NCBI GenBank assembly: GCA_964600045.1 | Contig: CAZRHS010000001.1 | Coordinates: 92,347 to 156,346 of the forward strand | Direction of reading: 5' to 3' | From: Phil1 sp964600045 | GTDB lineage: Bacteria; Bacillota; Clostridia; Christensenellales; CAG-138 | DNA: 64,000 nucleotides | Shown here: positions 41,694-51,200 of the stretch, one piece after another | How positions within the stretch are numbered: position 1 is the stretch's first letter | How the letters are laid out: each line of letters begins with the position of its first letter | Program-made: the position numbers and the translations under genes | Notes under the pieces: generated by a model | The model's input: the letters and a program-made list of their open reading frames with translations, nothing else | What the model was told of the DNA's origin: nothing | Database searches by the model: none

Positions 41694-42970
41694 TTGATGA
41701 GCATGCCGGATAGGGTGGCGTTCACCCTTTTTGGAAAGGACATATACTGGTACGGCGTAATAATGGCCGTTGCCATGATAATTGCCGTATGCATAGCGTA
41801 CAGCGAGGAAAAACGCAAAAAGCTTAAAAAGGACACTGTTATAGACATGTGCCTCGTTGTAATCCCCTCGGGCGTTGTGGGAGCGAGGCTCTATTACGTT
41901 CTTTTTGAGCTGGACAGCTATCTGCAGGATCCCATAACAATACTGTATGTGTGGCGCGGCGGCCTTGCCATATACGGCGCCGTGATAGGCGGCCTGCTTG
42001 CGGCGTTCATATTCGCAAAGGTCAGAAAAATTCGCTTCCTTACACTTGCGGATATAATTGCTCCGGGCCTTGTGCTGGGCCAGGCGATGGGCCGTTGGGG
42101 CAACTTCTTTAATCAGGAGGCGTTCGGCCTGCCCGTAACGCAGGAAATGCTTGCCGCCCATCCTATACTTGGTTATTTCCCGATAAGCGTTGCCATAGAG
42201 GGTACGCATTATTTTGACAATGCAGTCTGCACGGCCTGCGCAACGGCGGCAAACGGCGGGCATCTGCACCTTGCAACATTCTTTTATGAATCCATGTGGT
42301 GCTTTATCGTATTCATAGTGCTGTGGCTTCTTCGCAAGCGCGCCAAGCACGATGGCGATACGTTCTTCCTTTACGCTCTGCTTTATTCATTCGAGCGCAT
42401 GTTCGTTGAGGGACTCCGCGGGGACAGCCTTTGGCTTATCAAGCCCTCCGCGGCGGGCCTTACGGATGGCGTAAGGGTATCGCAGGCGCTCAGCTTCGCG
42501 CTGTTCATAGGCGTGCTGGCGTTCCTTATAATCCGCACAATCCGCGAAAAGAAGGAAGGCCGCCTTATGTGGCCCAAACCCATAGCGGTAAGCGAGGATG
42601 GCGAAAATACCGAATGCGAGTGCTGCTGCTGCGACCATGGTGAGGACGAAAAGCAGGAATGCGAATGCGATTGCTGCGACNNNNNNNNNNNNNNNNNNNN
42701 NNNNNNNNNNNNNNNNNNNNNNNNNNNNNNNNNNNNNNNNNNNNNNNNNNNNNNNNNNNNNNNNNNNNNNNNNNNNNNNNCTGCTGCGACCATGGTGAGG
42801 ACGAAAAGCAGGAATGCGAATGCGATTGCTGCGACCACGGTGAGGATGAAAAGCAGGAATGTGAATGCGATTGCTGTGACCACGGTGAGAACGAAAAGCA
42901 GGAATGCGAGTGCGATTGCTGCGACCACGGTGAAAAAGAAGAAAATAAGGACAGCGAGGATAAAGAGTAA
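41694..42970 (+). CDS. lgt: Prolipoprotein diacylglyceryl transferase with a Cys/Asp-rich repeat tail (interrupted by a scaffold gap)
   Basis: Lgt moves diacylglycerol from phosphatidylglycerol to the lipobox cysteine of lipoproteins. The membrane part (about residues 1-300) has RGGLAIYGAVIGG, the Lgt signature GRWGNFFNQEAFG, and RMFVEGLRGDSLWL. After it comes a cytosolic tail of 15-residue repeats, ECECDCCDHGEDEKQ. One hundred N fall inside the tail. Read literally they shift the frame to a stop at 42974. Joining 42680 directly to 42836 keeps the frame and ends DSEDKE at 42970. AGGAGG precedes the ATG. The real length is uncertain. Confidence 0.85.
42612..42943 (+). repeat. 45-bp tandem repeat encoding a Cys/Asp/Glu-rich 15-mer
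   Basis: At least four units of 45 bases encode ECEC(C/D)CCDHGE(D/N/K)EKQ. Copies differ only by a few silent or conservative changes (GAC/GAT, TGC/TGT, GAC/AAC). Each unit gives four or five Cys plus a His. Copy number is unknown because of the gap. Confidence 0.9.
42681..42780. other. Scaffold gap (100 N)
   Basis: A run of exactly 100 N. The 55 bases before it (42626-42680) are identical to the 55 bases after it (42781-42835), which suggests that two contig ends overlap here and that the stated size is a placeholder. Confidence 0.95.
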
Positions 42971-44431
42971 ATGAAAGATATAAGCTCAGCGCGCAACCTT
43001 ACGATGATGACGGATTTGTATCAGCTTACCATGATGTACGGCTACTACAAATGCGGCATGGATAAAAACGAGGCGGTGTTCGATCTGTTCTATCGCCAGC
43101 GGGACAACAGCGCCTATGCCATTATGGCTGGCACAGAATCGGTTATAGAATATATAAACGATCTTCATTTCGCTCCGGAGGATATAGAATATCTGCGTTC
43201 GCTCAAGCTTTTTGACGAAGGCTTTTTGAAGGTGCTTGAGCAGATGCGCTTTACCGGCGAAATATACGGCATGCCGGAGGGCACGGTTGTGTTCCCGTAT
43301 GAGCCGCTTATTAGGGTAAAGGCACCCATAATGCAGGCACAGCTTGTTGAAACGGCTCTTTTGAACCTTGTTAATCACCAAACGCTTATTGCCACCAAGG
43401 CCGCAAGGGTTGTGTACGCCGCGGCGGGGGACAGCGTTATGGAGTTCGGCTTAAGGCGCGCTCAGGGCCCCGATGCCGGCATATACGGCGCGCGCGCCGC
43501 AATGATAGGCGGCTGCTCCAGCACCAGCAATGTGCTTACGGGCGAAATGTGCTCCGTTCCCGTGTCCGGCACTCACGCGCACAGCTGGGTTATGAGCTTC
43601 CCCACGGAGCTTGACGCTTTCCGTGCCTATGCCGATATATTCCCGGACAGCTGCATGCTGCTTGTTGATACCTACGACACCCTTCGCAGCGGCGTGCCGA
43701 ACGCCATAAAGGTGTTCAATGAGCTTAAGGCAAAGGGGCATAAGCCGGTCGGTATCCGCATGGATTCCGGCGACCTTGCCTATCTTTCAAAGCGCGCCAG
43801 GGTAATGCTTGACGATGCGGGCTTTGCGGAGACAAAGATATGCGCAAGCGGTGACCTTGACGAAAACGTTATAAGGGACCTTAAGGCGCAGGGCGCCAAA
43901 ATAGACCTTTGGGGCGTGGGAACAAAGCTTATCACGTCTATGGATTTCCCGGCTTTGGGCGGCGTATACAAAATGGCGGCGGAGACGGTTGACGGCAAAA
44001 TGGTGCCGAAGATTAAGCTGAGCGAAAACGTTGTAAAGATGACTAACCCCGGCTACAAGAAGGTTTATCGTTTTTACAGCAACACGTCCGGCATGGCTTT
44101 GGCGGACCTTATAGCGCTTGAGGGCGAGGAGCTTGATTTTACAAATCCGTTCACCATATATCACCCCGAGCAGAGATACAAATCAAAAACGCTGTATGAT
44201 TACAACGTAAAGGAGCTTCTTGTGCCGCTGTTCATAGACGGCAAGCAGGTTTACGAATGCCCCGATATGGTTGATATTCAGCGCTATGCCAAGGCGGAGC
44301 TTTCAACATTCTGGGAGGAGAGCAAGCGCCTTATGAATCCGCATGTGTATAAGGTGGACCTGAGCGACGAGCTTTACACCCTTAAGCAGAAACTGATAGA
44401 GGAGCTGCGCAATGCGCCTAAGAAAAACTAA
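42971..44431 (+). CDS. pncB: Nicotinate phosphoribosyltransferase
   Basis: PncB converts nicotinate and PRPP to nicotinate mononucleotide in NAD salvage. The 486-residue protein begins in the family style with LTMMTDLYQLTMMYGY. It has EFGLRRAQGPDAG and the active-site loop GTHAHSWVM. KPVGIRMDSGDLAYLSK, ICASGDLDE and WGVGTKLITS are also present. The ATG directly follows the lgt stop codon, so the two are coupled. Its 3' end overlaps the next gene by 20 bases. Confidence 0.95.
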   Translation: MKDISSARNLTMMTDLYQLTMMYGYYKCGMDKNEAVFDLFYRQRDNSAYAIMAGTESVIEYINDLHFAPEDIEYLRSLKLFDEGFLKVLEQMRFTGEIYGMPEGTVVFPYEPLIRVKAPIMQAQLVETALLNLVNHQTLIATKAARVVYAAAGDSVMEFGLRRAQGPDAGIYGARAAMIGGCSSTSNVLTGEMCSVPVSGTHAHSWVMSFPTELDAFRAYADIFPDSCMLLVDTYDTLRSGVPNAIKVFNELKAKGHKPVGIRMDSGDLAYLSKRARVMLDDAGFAETKICASGDLDENVIRDLKAQGAKIDLWGVGTKLITSMDFPALGGVYKMAAETVDGKMVPKIKLSENVVKMTNPGYKKVYRFYSNTSGMALADLIALEGEELDFTNPFTIYHPEQRYKSKTLYDYNVKELLVPLFIDGKQVYECPDMVDIQRYAKAELSTFWEESKRLMNPHVYKVDLSDELYTLKQKLIEELRNAPKKN

Positions 44432-44993
44432 GCTGATGCCGTTGCTGGCGGCGCTTTTCGCGGCGCTGACTCTCTGCGGCTGCGTGCGCTTTGAAAGCAC
44501 GATTGATCCCGATTCAACAATACCGCCGGACGCGGAAGAAATAGTGGAAACGCCCATCGAGGAGCAGCCCACGCCAACGCCTGAGGCGACAGCGGAGCCA
44601 ACCCCCGAGCCTACGCCCGAAGCGGTGCAGCAGATTGATGTATATGACGAGCTGGGCGCGTTCATAACCGGCAGCGACCATTATAAGCGCTACATATCCT
44701 TTGAAAACATACAGGTGTATGAGCAGGAAGAGGATACATTTGTTGATATGCAGGCGGTAAGCACATACCCCAAGGCAATACTTTGCGCCCTGTATATGCA
44801 GTTTACGGACGAAACGGGCGAAATCGTGGCCGAGTGCAGGCTGCAGACGCAGGACGGCCAGTACCTGCTTTCGCTTCAGCCCGGGACAACCACGCTTTAC
44901 GCTCAGGTACCCACGGATATGAGCGTAACGGATCTTGATTTTACGATAAACTATGATGAAAGCGTTGACGTTGCGCCGGAAATAACCGAATAA
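44412..44993 (+). CDS. Hypothetical lipoprotein with Pro/Thr-rich linker
   Basis: I do not recognise the domain. The 193-residue protein has a lipoprotein signal peptide (lipobox LCGC, C24). A Pro/Thr/Glu linker follows (about residues 50-78, PTPEATAEPTPEPTPE). A compact, probably beta-rich C-domain (about 80-193) has alternating hydrophobic strands such as AILCALYMQFTDE and YLLSLQPGTTTLYAQV. GAGGAG lies 7 bases before the ATG, within the pncB end. It is the last gene before a terminator. Lgt, encoded two genes upstream, would process it. Confidence 0.7.
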   Translation: MRLRKTKLMPLLAALFAALTLCGCVRFESTIDPDSTIPPDAEEIVETPIEEQPTPTPEATAEPTPEPTPEAVQQIDVYDELGAFITGSDHYKRYISFENIQVYEQEEDTFVDMQAVSTYPKAILCALYMQFTDETGEIVAECRLQTQDGQYLLSLQPGTTTLYAQVPTDMSVTDLDFTINYDESVDVAPEITE

Positions 44994-45008
44994 AGCACAA
45001 ATTACCAT

Positions 45009-45039
45009 AAGACGATGCTATATTGGTATCGTCTTTTTT
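45009..45039 (+). terminator. Terminator after the lipoprotein gene
   Basis: AAGACGAT and ATCGTCTT form an 8-bp stem with an 11-base loop, then a T-run to 45039. Confidence 0.85.
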
Positions 45040-45059
45040 ATTATGAAAGGCTATTTGTA

Positions 45060-45088
45060 TTGATTATAGGGAACTTGTTTGGTATAAT
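45060..45088 (+). promoter_or_regulatory. Promoter for the NCS2 permease gene
   Basis: TTGATT (45060-45065), a 17-base spacer and TATAAT (45083-45088). The leader is only about 40 bases, with a small TGGGC/GCCCA hairpin; it is too short for a purine riboswitch. Confidence 0.7.
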
Positions 45089-45134
45089 CAGTCCTTGTTG
45101 GGCAAAAACGAAAACAGCCCACGCAGGAGGAAAA

Positions 45135-46529
45135 ATGTTTAACCTTAAACAGCACGGAACAACTGTGCGCACGGAGCTTGGCGCCGGCGTAACAACGTTT
45201 ATGGCAATGGCTTACATACTTATGGTAAACGCCGGTATGTTTGCTACGTTGGGAGACGGTTATTACAACGCGGTATATATCGCAACCGCGATATCCGCCG
45301 TATTCGGAACGGTTCTTATAGGTCTGCTTTCAAATCTGCCGCTTGCTCAGGCTTCCGGCATGGGCCTCAACGCATTCTTTGTTTATTCGGTATGCATCGG
45401 CATGAACTTTACCTATGCTAACGCCCTTGTTATGGTTCTGGTCGATGGTATAGTATTCCTTATTCTTACCGTTACCGGCCTTCGCAGCATTATATTCAAC
45501 GCTATCCCCAAGGCCGTTAAGTCCGCCATCGCGCCGGGCATTGGCCTGTTTATAGCCTTCCTCGGCATGCAGAACTGCGGCATAGTGGTAAACAGCGATT
45601 CAACGCTTGTTGACCTGCATTCATTCAATGTATTCTTCGGCCACACCACCTGGGCCGAGATAATGCCCCTGCTCATAACCATATTCGCCATTATAGCCAT
45701 AGCCGCCATGTCCCAAAGAAAGGTTCGCGGCGCGGTATTTTACGGCATATTGGGTGCCGCGGTTGTTTACTATGTGCTTGGCCTTATAACGGTTGAGGAC
45801 TTCTACGCCACCACCCTGCAGGGCAGCCTGTCTTTCAATATAATCCAGCCCTTCCGCGATTTCTTTGATCTCGCTTTCTGCAAGGTATTTACCGAGGGCT
45901 TTGATTTCTCCGCCTTCATCGCCGCTAACGGCGCCGGAAGCTTTATTGCGACATTCATATCCACCATGCTTGCTTTCTGCATGATAGATATGTTCGATAC
46001 CCTTGGCACGCTCTACGGTGCCTGCTCAGTTGGCAACCTGCTTGATAAGGACGGCAACGTTCCCAATATGAACCGCGCCATGTTCGCCGATGCCGCCGCC
46101 ACCTGCTTTGGCGCAATCTGCGGCACTTCAACCGTTACCACGTTCGTTGAATCCTCCGCCGGCATAGCCGAGGGCGGCCGTACCGGCCTTACCTCCATAT
46201 TCGCCGCGGCCATGTTCTTCATCGCCATGTTCTTCGCGCCCATAGCCGCGCTTGTGCCCAGCTGCGCAACCGCCGCGTCCCTCATTTATGTTGGCATTCT
46301 TATGATTGGCGGCGTGAAGGATGTTGACTGGAGCGACCCCACCGCCGCTCTGCCCGCGTTCATGACCATGGCCTGCATGCCCTTCACCTATAATATTTCC
46401 TACGGCATCGCCTTTGGCCTTACCACCTACATATTCGTAAAGATACTTACCGGCAAGGTAAAGGAAATAAACGTAGGCACCTGGATAATAGGCGCTCTGT
46501 TCGCCGCCATGTTCTTCGTGGCAAGGTAA
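45135..46529 (+). CDS. NCS2-family purine permease (AzgA/PbuG-like)
   Basis: This is a proton-coupled uptake system for adenine, guanine or hypoxanthine. The 464-residue protein has about 12-14 helices and starts NLKQHGTTVRTELGAGVTTFMAMAY, a typical AzgA-subfamily N-terminus. It also has ASGMGLNAFFVYSV, VKSAIAPGIGLFIAFLGM and CGTSTVTTFVESSAGIAEGGRTG. The start at 45135 follows GCAGGAGG; a reading from 45015 would begin upstream of the promoter. It faces the purine operon, with a shared terminator between them. Confidence 0.92.
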   Translation: MFNLKQHGTTVRTELGAGVTTFMAMAYILMVNAGMFATLGDGYYNAVYIATAISAVFGTVLIGLLSNLPLAQASGMGLNAFFVYSVCIGMNFTYANALVMVLVDGIVFLILTVTGLRSIIFNAIPKAVKSAIAPGIGLFIAFLGMQNCGIVVNSDSTLVDLHSFNVFFGHTTWAEIMPLLITIFAIIAIAAMSQRKVRGAVFYGILGAAVVYYVLGLITVEDFYATTLQGSLSFNIIQPFRDFFDLAFCKVFTEGFDFSAFIAANGAGSFIATFISTMLAFCMIDMFDTLGTLYGACSVGNLLDKDGNVPNMNRAMFADAAATCFGAICGTSTVTTFVESSAGIAEGGRTGLTSIFAAAMFFIAMFFAPIAALVPSCATAASLIYVGILMIGGVKDVDWSDPTAALPAFMTMACMPFTYNISYGIAFGLTTYIFVKILTGKVKEINVGTWIIGALFAAMFFVAR

Positions 46530-46554
46530 ATTAAACAAAACAGAATAAATTCAA

Positions 46555-46584
46555 AAAGCAGGCATCCAACCGGGTGCCTGCTTT
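46555..46584. terminator. Bidirectional terminator between the purine permease and fhs
   Basis: AAAGCAGGCA and TGCCTGCTTT form a 10-bp stem with a 10-base loop. T-runs follow on both strands (GTGTTTTT on plus, TTTTTGAATTT on minus), so it can end both convergent transcripts. Confidence 0.85.
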
Positions 46585-46603
46585 GTGTTTTTGTAATCTT
46601 GGC

Positions 46604-48280
46604 TTAGAACAAGCCTGTTATTTTTCCGTTTTCGTCAACGTCTATGCGCTCCGCGGCGGGTACCTTGGGAAGGCCGGGCATTGTAAGAATATCTCCCGTC
46701 ATAACCACTATAAAGCCCGCGCCGGCGGAAACCTTAACGTTTTTAATCGTAACGGTAAAGCCTTTGGGCGCGCCAAGCTTAGAGGGATCATCGGAAAAGC
46801 TGTATTGCGTTTTGGCTATGCAAACCGGCAGCTTATCAAAGCCAAGCGCGGTGAGCCTTGATATTTGAGCCTTTGCGGACGGCATAACGGTTATTCCGTC
46901 GCCGCCGTAAATCCTTTTTACGATAGCTTCAATCTTTTCCTCAATAGTGCCGTCAAGATCGTAGGAATAGGTGAAATCGCCCTGCTCTTCCTCACAAAGG
47001 CGCACAACCTCGCGCGCGAGCGCCTCTCCGCCCTTGCCGCCTTCGGCCCAAACCGTGGAAAGCACGGTATTAACGCCCAGTTCCCTGCATTTGTCGATTA
47101 TAAACTCAATCTCGCGGTCCGTATCCGTGGGGAAACGGTTAACCGCAACCACGCAGGGCAGCTTATATACGTTTTTAATGTTGGATACATGGCGCAGCAG
47201 GTTCGGTATGCCCTTTTCAAGAGCCTCCAGGTCCTCTGAACCAAGCTCCTTCTTGTCAAGCCCGCCGTGCATTTTAAGCGCGCGCACTGTAGCCACTATC
47301 ACAACCGCGCTCGGCGTAAGCCCTGCTGTGCGGCACTTTATATCAAGGAATTTCTCCGCGCCCAAATCGGCTCCGAAGCCTGCCTCGGTAACCGTGTAGT
47401 CGCTGAGCTTAAGCGCAAGCTTTGTGGCCGTAACGGAGTTGCAGCCGTGCGCTATGTTGGCGAAAGGTCCGCCGTGCACAAGCGCGGGCGTACCCTCAAG
47501 CGTCTGCACAAGGTTTGGCTTAATCGCGTCCTTAAGCAGGGCCGTCATGGCGCCTACCGCCTTCAAATCGCCTGCGGTTACGGGCATATCGTCGTATGTA
47601 TAGGCAACTATTACTTTGGACAGGCGTTCCTTAAGGTCGCTTATGGAGCTTGACAGGCAGAATATTGCCATTATCTCGCTTGCAACCGTAATCTCAAACC
47701 CGTCCTCGCGCGGGGTGCCGTTGGCCTTGCCGCCCAAACCGTCCACTATAAAGCGCAGCTGGCGGTCGTTCATATCAACGCAGCGCTTCCATGTTATCTT
47801 CCTTGGGTCAATGCCAAGCGAGTTGCCCTGCTGAATATGGTTATCAAGCATCGCGGCAAGCAGGTTGTTGGCCGCGCCTATGGCGTGAAAATCGCCTGTA
47901 AAGTGCAGGTTTATATCCTCCATGGGCACAACCTGCGCATAGCCGCCGCCGGCAGCGCCGCCCTTAACGCCGAATACCGGCCCCAAAGACGGTTCGCGCA
48001 AGGCAACCACAACCTTTTTGCCTATTCGCTTAAGGCCGTCTGAAAGGCCTATGGTGGTTGTGGTTTTGCCTTCACCCGCGGGGGTAGGGGTTATAGCGGT
48101 TACAAGCACAAGCTTGCCGTTTTCGCGCTTTACGTCGTTCATTAAGGCCAAATCTATTTTCGCCTTGTATTTGCCGTAGTGCTCAATATATTTTTCGTCA
48201 ATGCCCGCCGCCTTGGCTATTTCGTCAATGGGCCGCATTTCGCACCGCTGCGCGATTTCAATATCCGATAAATACGCCAT
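46604..48280 (-). CDS. fhs: Formate--tetrahydrofolate ligase
   Basis: Fhs makes 10-formyl-tetrahydrofolate from formate, THF and ATP. The 558-residue protein has the P-loop TPTPAGEGKTTTTIGL. EPSLGPVFGVKGGAAGGGYA, DMNDRQLRFIVDGLGG and AGFGADLGAEKF are also present. It follows purL by 19 bases and is the last gene of the purine operon. Its product is the formyl donor for PurN and the AICAR transformylase encoded upstream in the same operon, so the operon supplies its own cofactor. Confidence 0.97.
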   Translation of the reverse strand: MAYLSDIEIAQRCEMRPIDEIAKAAGIDEKYIEHYGKYKAKIDLALMNDVKRENGKLVLVTAITPTPAGEGKTTTTIGLSDGLKRIGKKVVVALREPSLGPVFGVKGGAAGGGYAQVVPMEDINLHFTGDFHAIGAANNLLAAMLDNHIQQGNSLGIDPRKITWKRCVDMNDRQLRFIVDGLGGKANGTPREDGFEITVASEIMAIFCLSSSISDLKERLSKVIVAYTYDDMPVTAGDLKAVGAMTALLKDAIKPNLVQTLEGTPALVHGGPFANIAHGCNSVTATKLALKLSDYTVTEAGFGADLGAEKFLDIKCRTAGLTPSAVVIVATVRALKMHGGLDKKELGSEDLEALEKGIPNLLRHVSNIKNVYKLPCVVAVNRFPTDTDREIEFIIDKCRELGVNTVLSTVWAEGGKGGEALAREVVRLCEEEQGDFTYSYDLDGTIEEKIEAIVKRIYGGDGITVMPSAKAQISRLTALGFDKLPVCIAKTQYSFSDDPSKLGAPKGFTVTIKNVKVSAGAGFIVVMTGDILTMPGLPKVPAAERIDVDENGKITGLF

Positions 48281-48299
48281 AACTCACACTCCGATAGCT

Positions 48300-51200
48300 T
48301 TATTTGAAGTATTTAACAGCCGCCTCGAACATGCGAATGTTGTATTCGCCCGGCACGTTCTTATAAAGTCCGCTGCCTATGCGCTCACTGTGGCCCATTT
48401 TGCCGAATACGCGCCCGTCGGGGGAGGTTATTCCCTCTATGGCGTACATTGAGCCGTTCGGGTTAAAGTGAACGTCACTTGAGGCGTTGCCGGAAAAATC
48501 AACATACTGCGTTGCTATCTGGCCGTTTGCGGCAAGCTTTTTTATAAGCTCCTCGCTGGCTAAGAAACGTCCTTCACCGTGCGAAATAGGCACGCTGTAA
48601 ACATCGCCCACGTTTGTAAGCGAAAGCCAGGGAGACTTATTTGATGCCACGCGTATGCGAACTATGCGCGACTGATGGCGCGCTATCGTGTTAAACGTAA
48701 GCGTGGGGCAGTTTTCGTCCGTATCTATAATCTTGCCGTAGGGCACAAGGCCAAGCTTTATAAGCGCCTGGAAACCATTGCAGATGCCGCACATCAGTCC
48801 GTCCCGCTTTTCAAGAAGATTGCTGACACCTTCTTTAATTGCGGCGTTCCTGAAGAACGCGGTAATGAATTTTCCGCTGCCGTCCGGCTCGTCACCGCCG
48901 GAGAAGCCGCCTGGGATAAATACCATCTGCGCGGATTTAAGCTCGTTTGCGAACTTTTCAACGCTTGACTGTATGCCCGCGGCGGAAAGATTGTTTATAA
49001 CTATAATTTCAGGCTCCGCGCCCGCGTCGCGCACGGCCTTGGCGCTGTCAAACTCGCAGTTGGTTCCCGGGAAAGCGGGAATCAATACCTTGGGCTTCGC
49101 GACCTTAACGGCGGGGGAGGGATAAGAGCTTGCCCTGTACTCAAAGTTTTGCATGGGGGCTTTTGTATCGGGTATGTTGCAGCTGTAAACCGATTCAAGC
49201 TTGTTTTCATAAATGCCGAGCAGGTCATTGAGCGCAACGCTTTCACCGCCGAGCGATATCTTTCCGTCGTCGGTAACGGTGCCTATTGTTACGGAACCGG
49301 GAACATCCTCATTAACTTCAAGCAGGAATGAGCCGTAAGCATAGCCGAAAAGCTTATCAATGCTAAGACTATTTTCAAACTTAAATCCTAAGCCGTTGCC
49401 GAAGCACATTTTCATAACCGCCTCAGCTATGCCGCCAAGGCCGGGGGTGTAGGCGGATACCGCCTTGCCCGAGCGCATAAGCTCGGTAACCTTGTTAAAT
49501 GTCGCTATTACGGACTCGGCTTTAGGAAGGCCGGTGGACTCATCGTATTCGGGCTTAAGCATAATAAGCTTGTTTCCGGCCGCCTTAAATTCGGGGGATA
49601 CGATATTATTAACCTTTTCGGTTGTTACGGCAAAGGATACAAGCGTCGGCGGAACATCAAGCTTTTCAAAAGAGCCGCTCATGGAGTCCTTGCCGCCAAT
49701 CGCGGCTATGCCGAGTTCCTTTTGCGCCTTAAACGCGCCAAGAAGCGCCGCAAGGGGCTTGCCCCAGCGTTTGCCGTCCGTGCCGGGCTTTTCGTAGTAT
49801 TCCTGGAACGTAAGATATACGTCCTCAAACTTTGCGCCCGTGGCTATAAGCTTGGCAACGGATTCAACAACGGCCAAATACGCGCCGTGGTAGGGGCTCT
49901 TTTCCGCTATAAACGGATTGTAGCTCCAGGACATAAGGGAGCAATCGTCGGTGTGCTTTTTCTCAACGGAAATTTTCTGAACCATGGCCTGAATAGGCGT
50001 AAGCTGATTCTTTCCGCCAAAGGGCATAAGCACCGTGCCCGCGCCTATGGTGGAGTCAAACCGCTCCGAAAGGCCGCGCTTGGAGCAGATATTAAGGTCG
50101 TCCGCAAGCTTTTTATAATTGTCCGCGAATCCGCCCTCGATTGTTTTGCCAAAGGCCTTGGGTGCGGCGGGAGTGATAACTATATGCTTGTCAGAGCCGT
50201 TTGAATTAAGGAACTCGCGGCTTATATCAACAATTTTGTTGCCGTTCCAGTTCATTACAAGCCTGGGCTCTTCCTTTACAACCGCAACGGGGCAGGCCTG
50301 CAGGTTTTCCTCGGCAGCCAAAGCCAAGAACGCATCAACATTCTTCGCTTCAACAACAACCGCCATGCGCTCCTGGGATTCGCTTATCGCTATTTCCGTG
50401 CCGTCAAGGCCCTCGTATTTTCTGGGAACGGCGTTCAGGTCTATTTCAAGTCCGTCCGCAAGCTCGCCTATGGCAACGGAAACGCCGCCCGCGCCAAAGT
50501 CATTGCAGCGCTTTATCATCCTTGTGGCCTTACTGTTGCGGAAAAGCCGCTGCAGCTTGCGCTCCTCGGGAGCGTTGCCCTTCTGAACCTCCGCTCCGCA
50601 GGTTTCAACGGATTGCACGGTGTGCGCCTTTGATGCGCCTGTCGCGCCGCCTATGCCGTCGCGTCCCGTGCTGCCGCCTAAAAGTATAACCCTGTCTCCG
50701 GGGGCGGGAACCTCACGGCGCACGTTTTCTGCCGGCGCTGCCGCAATAACCGCGCCTATTTCCATGCGCTTTGCGGCGTAGCCGGGGTGATAAATCTCGT
50801 CCACTATGCCGGTAGCAAGGCCTATCTGGTTGCCGTAGGAGGAATATCCCGCGGCGGCGGTTGTTACTATTTTGCGCTGGGGAAGCTTGCCGGGTATCGT
50901 TTCGCTTACCGGCACCGTGGGGTCCGCGGCACCTGTTACGCGCATAGCGCCGTAAACATAAGCGCGGCCGGAAAGCGGATCGCGTATCGCGCCGCCAACG
51001 CAGGTTGCGGCGCCGCCGAAGGGCTCAATCTCGGTGGGGTGGTTGTGCGTTTCATTTTTGAAAAGCAGAAGCCAGGGTTCGCTTACGCCGTCTACATCAA
51101 CGTTTATTTTAACCGTGCAGGCGTTTATTTCTTCCGATTCGTCAAGCTTATCAAGCTTGCCCTGCTTTTTAAGATATTTAACGGCTATGGTCGCTATGTC

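Noticed and set aside
42612..42943. CRISPR array from the regular 45-bp repeats.
   Set aside because: There are no spacers; the units are contiguous, in frame and encode a protein tail.
42659..42974. Biological frameshift in lgt.
   Set aside because: The shift comes from 100 placeholder N; joining the duplicated 55-base ends restores the frame.
45040..45134. Purine riboswitch before the NCS2 permease.
   Set aside because: The promoter leaves a leader of only about 40 bases and the conserved purine aptamer core is absent.
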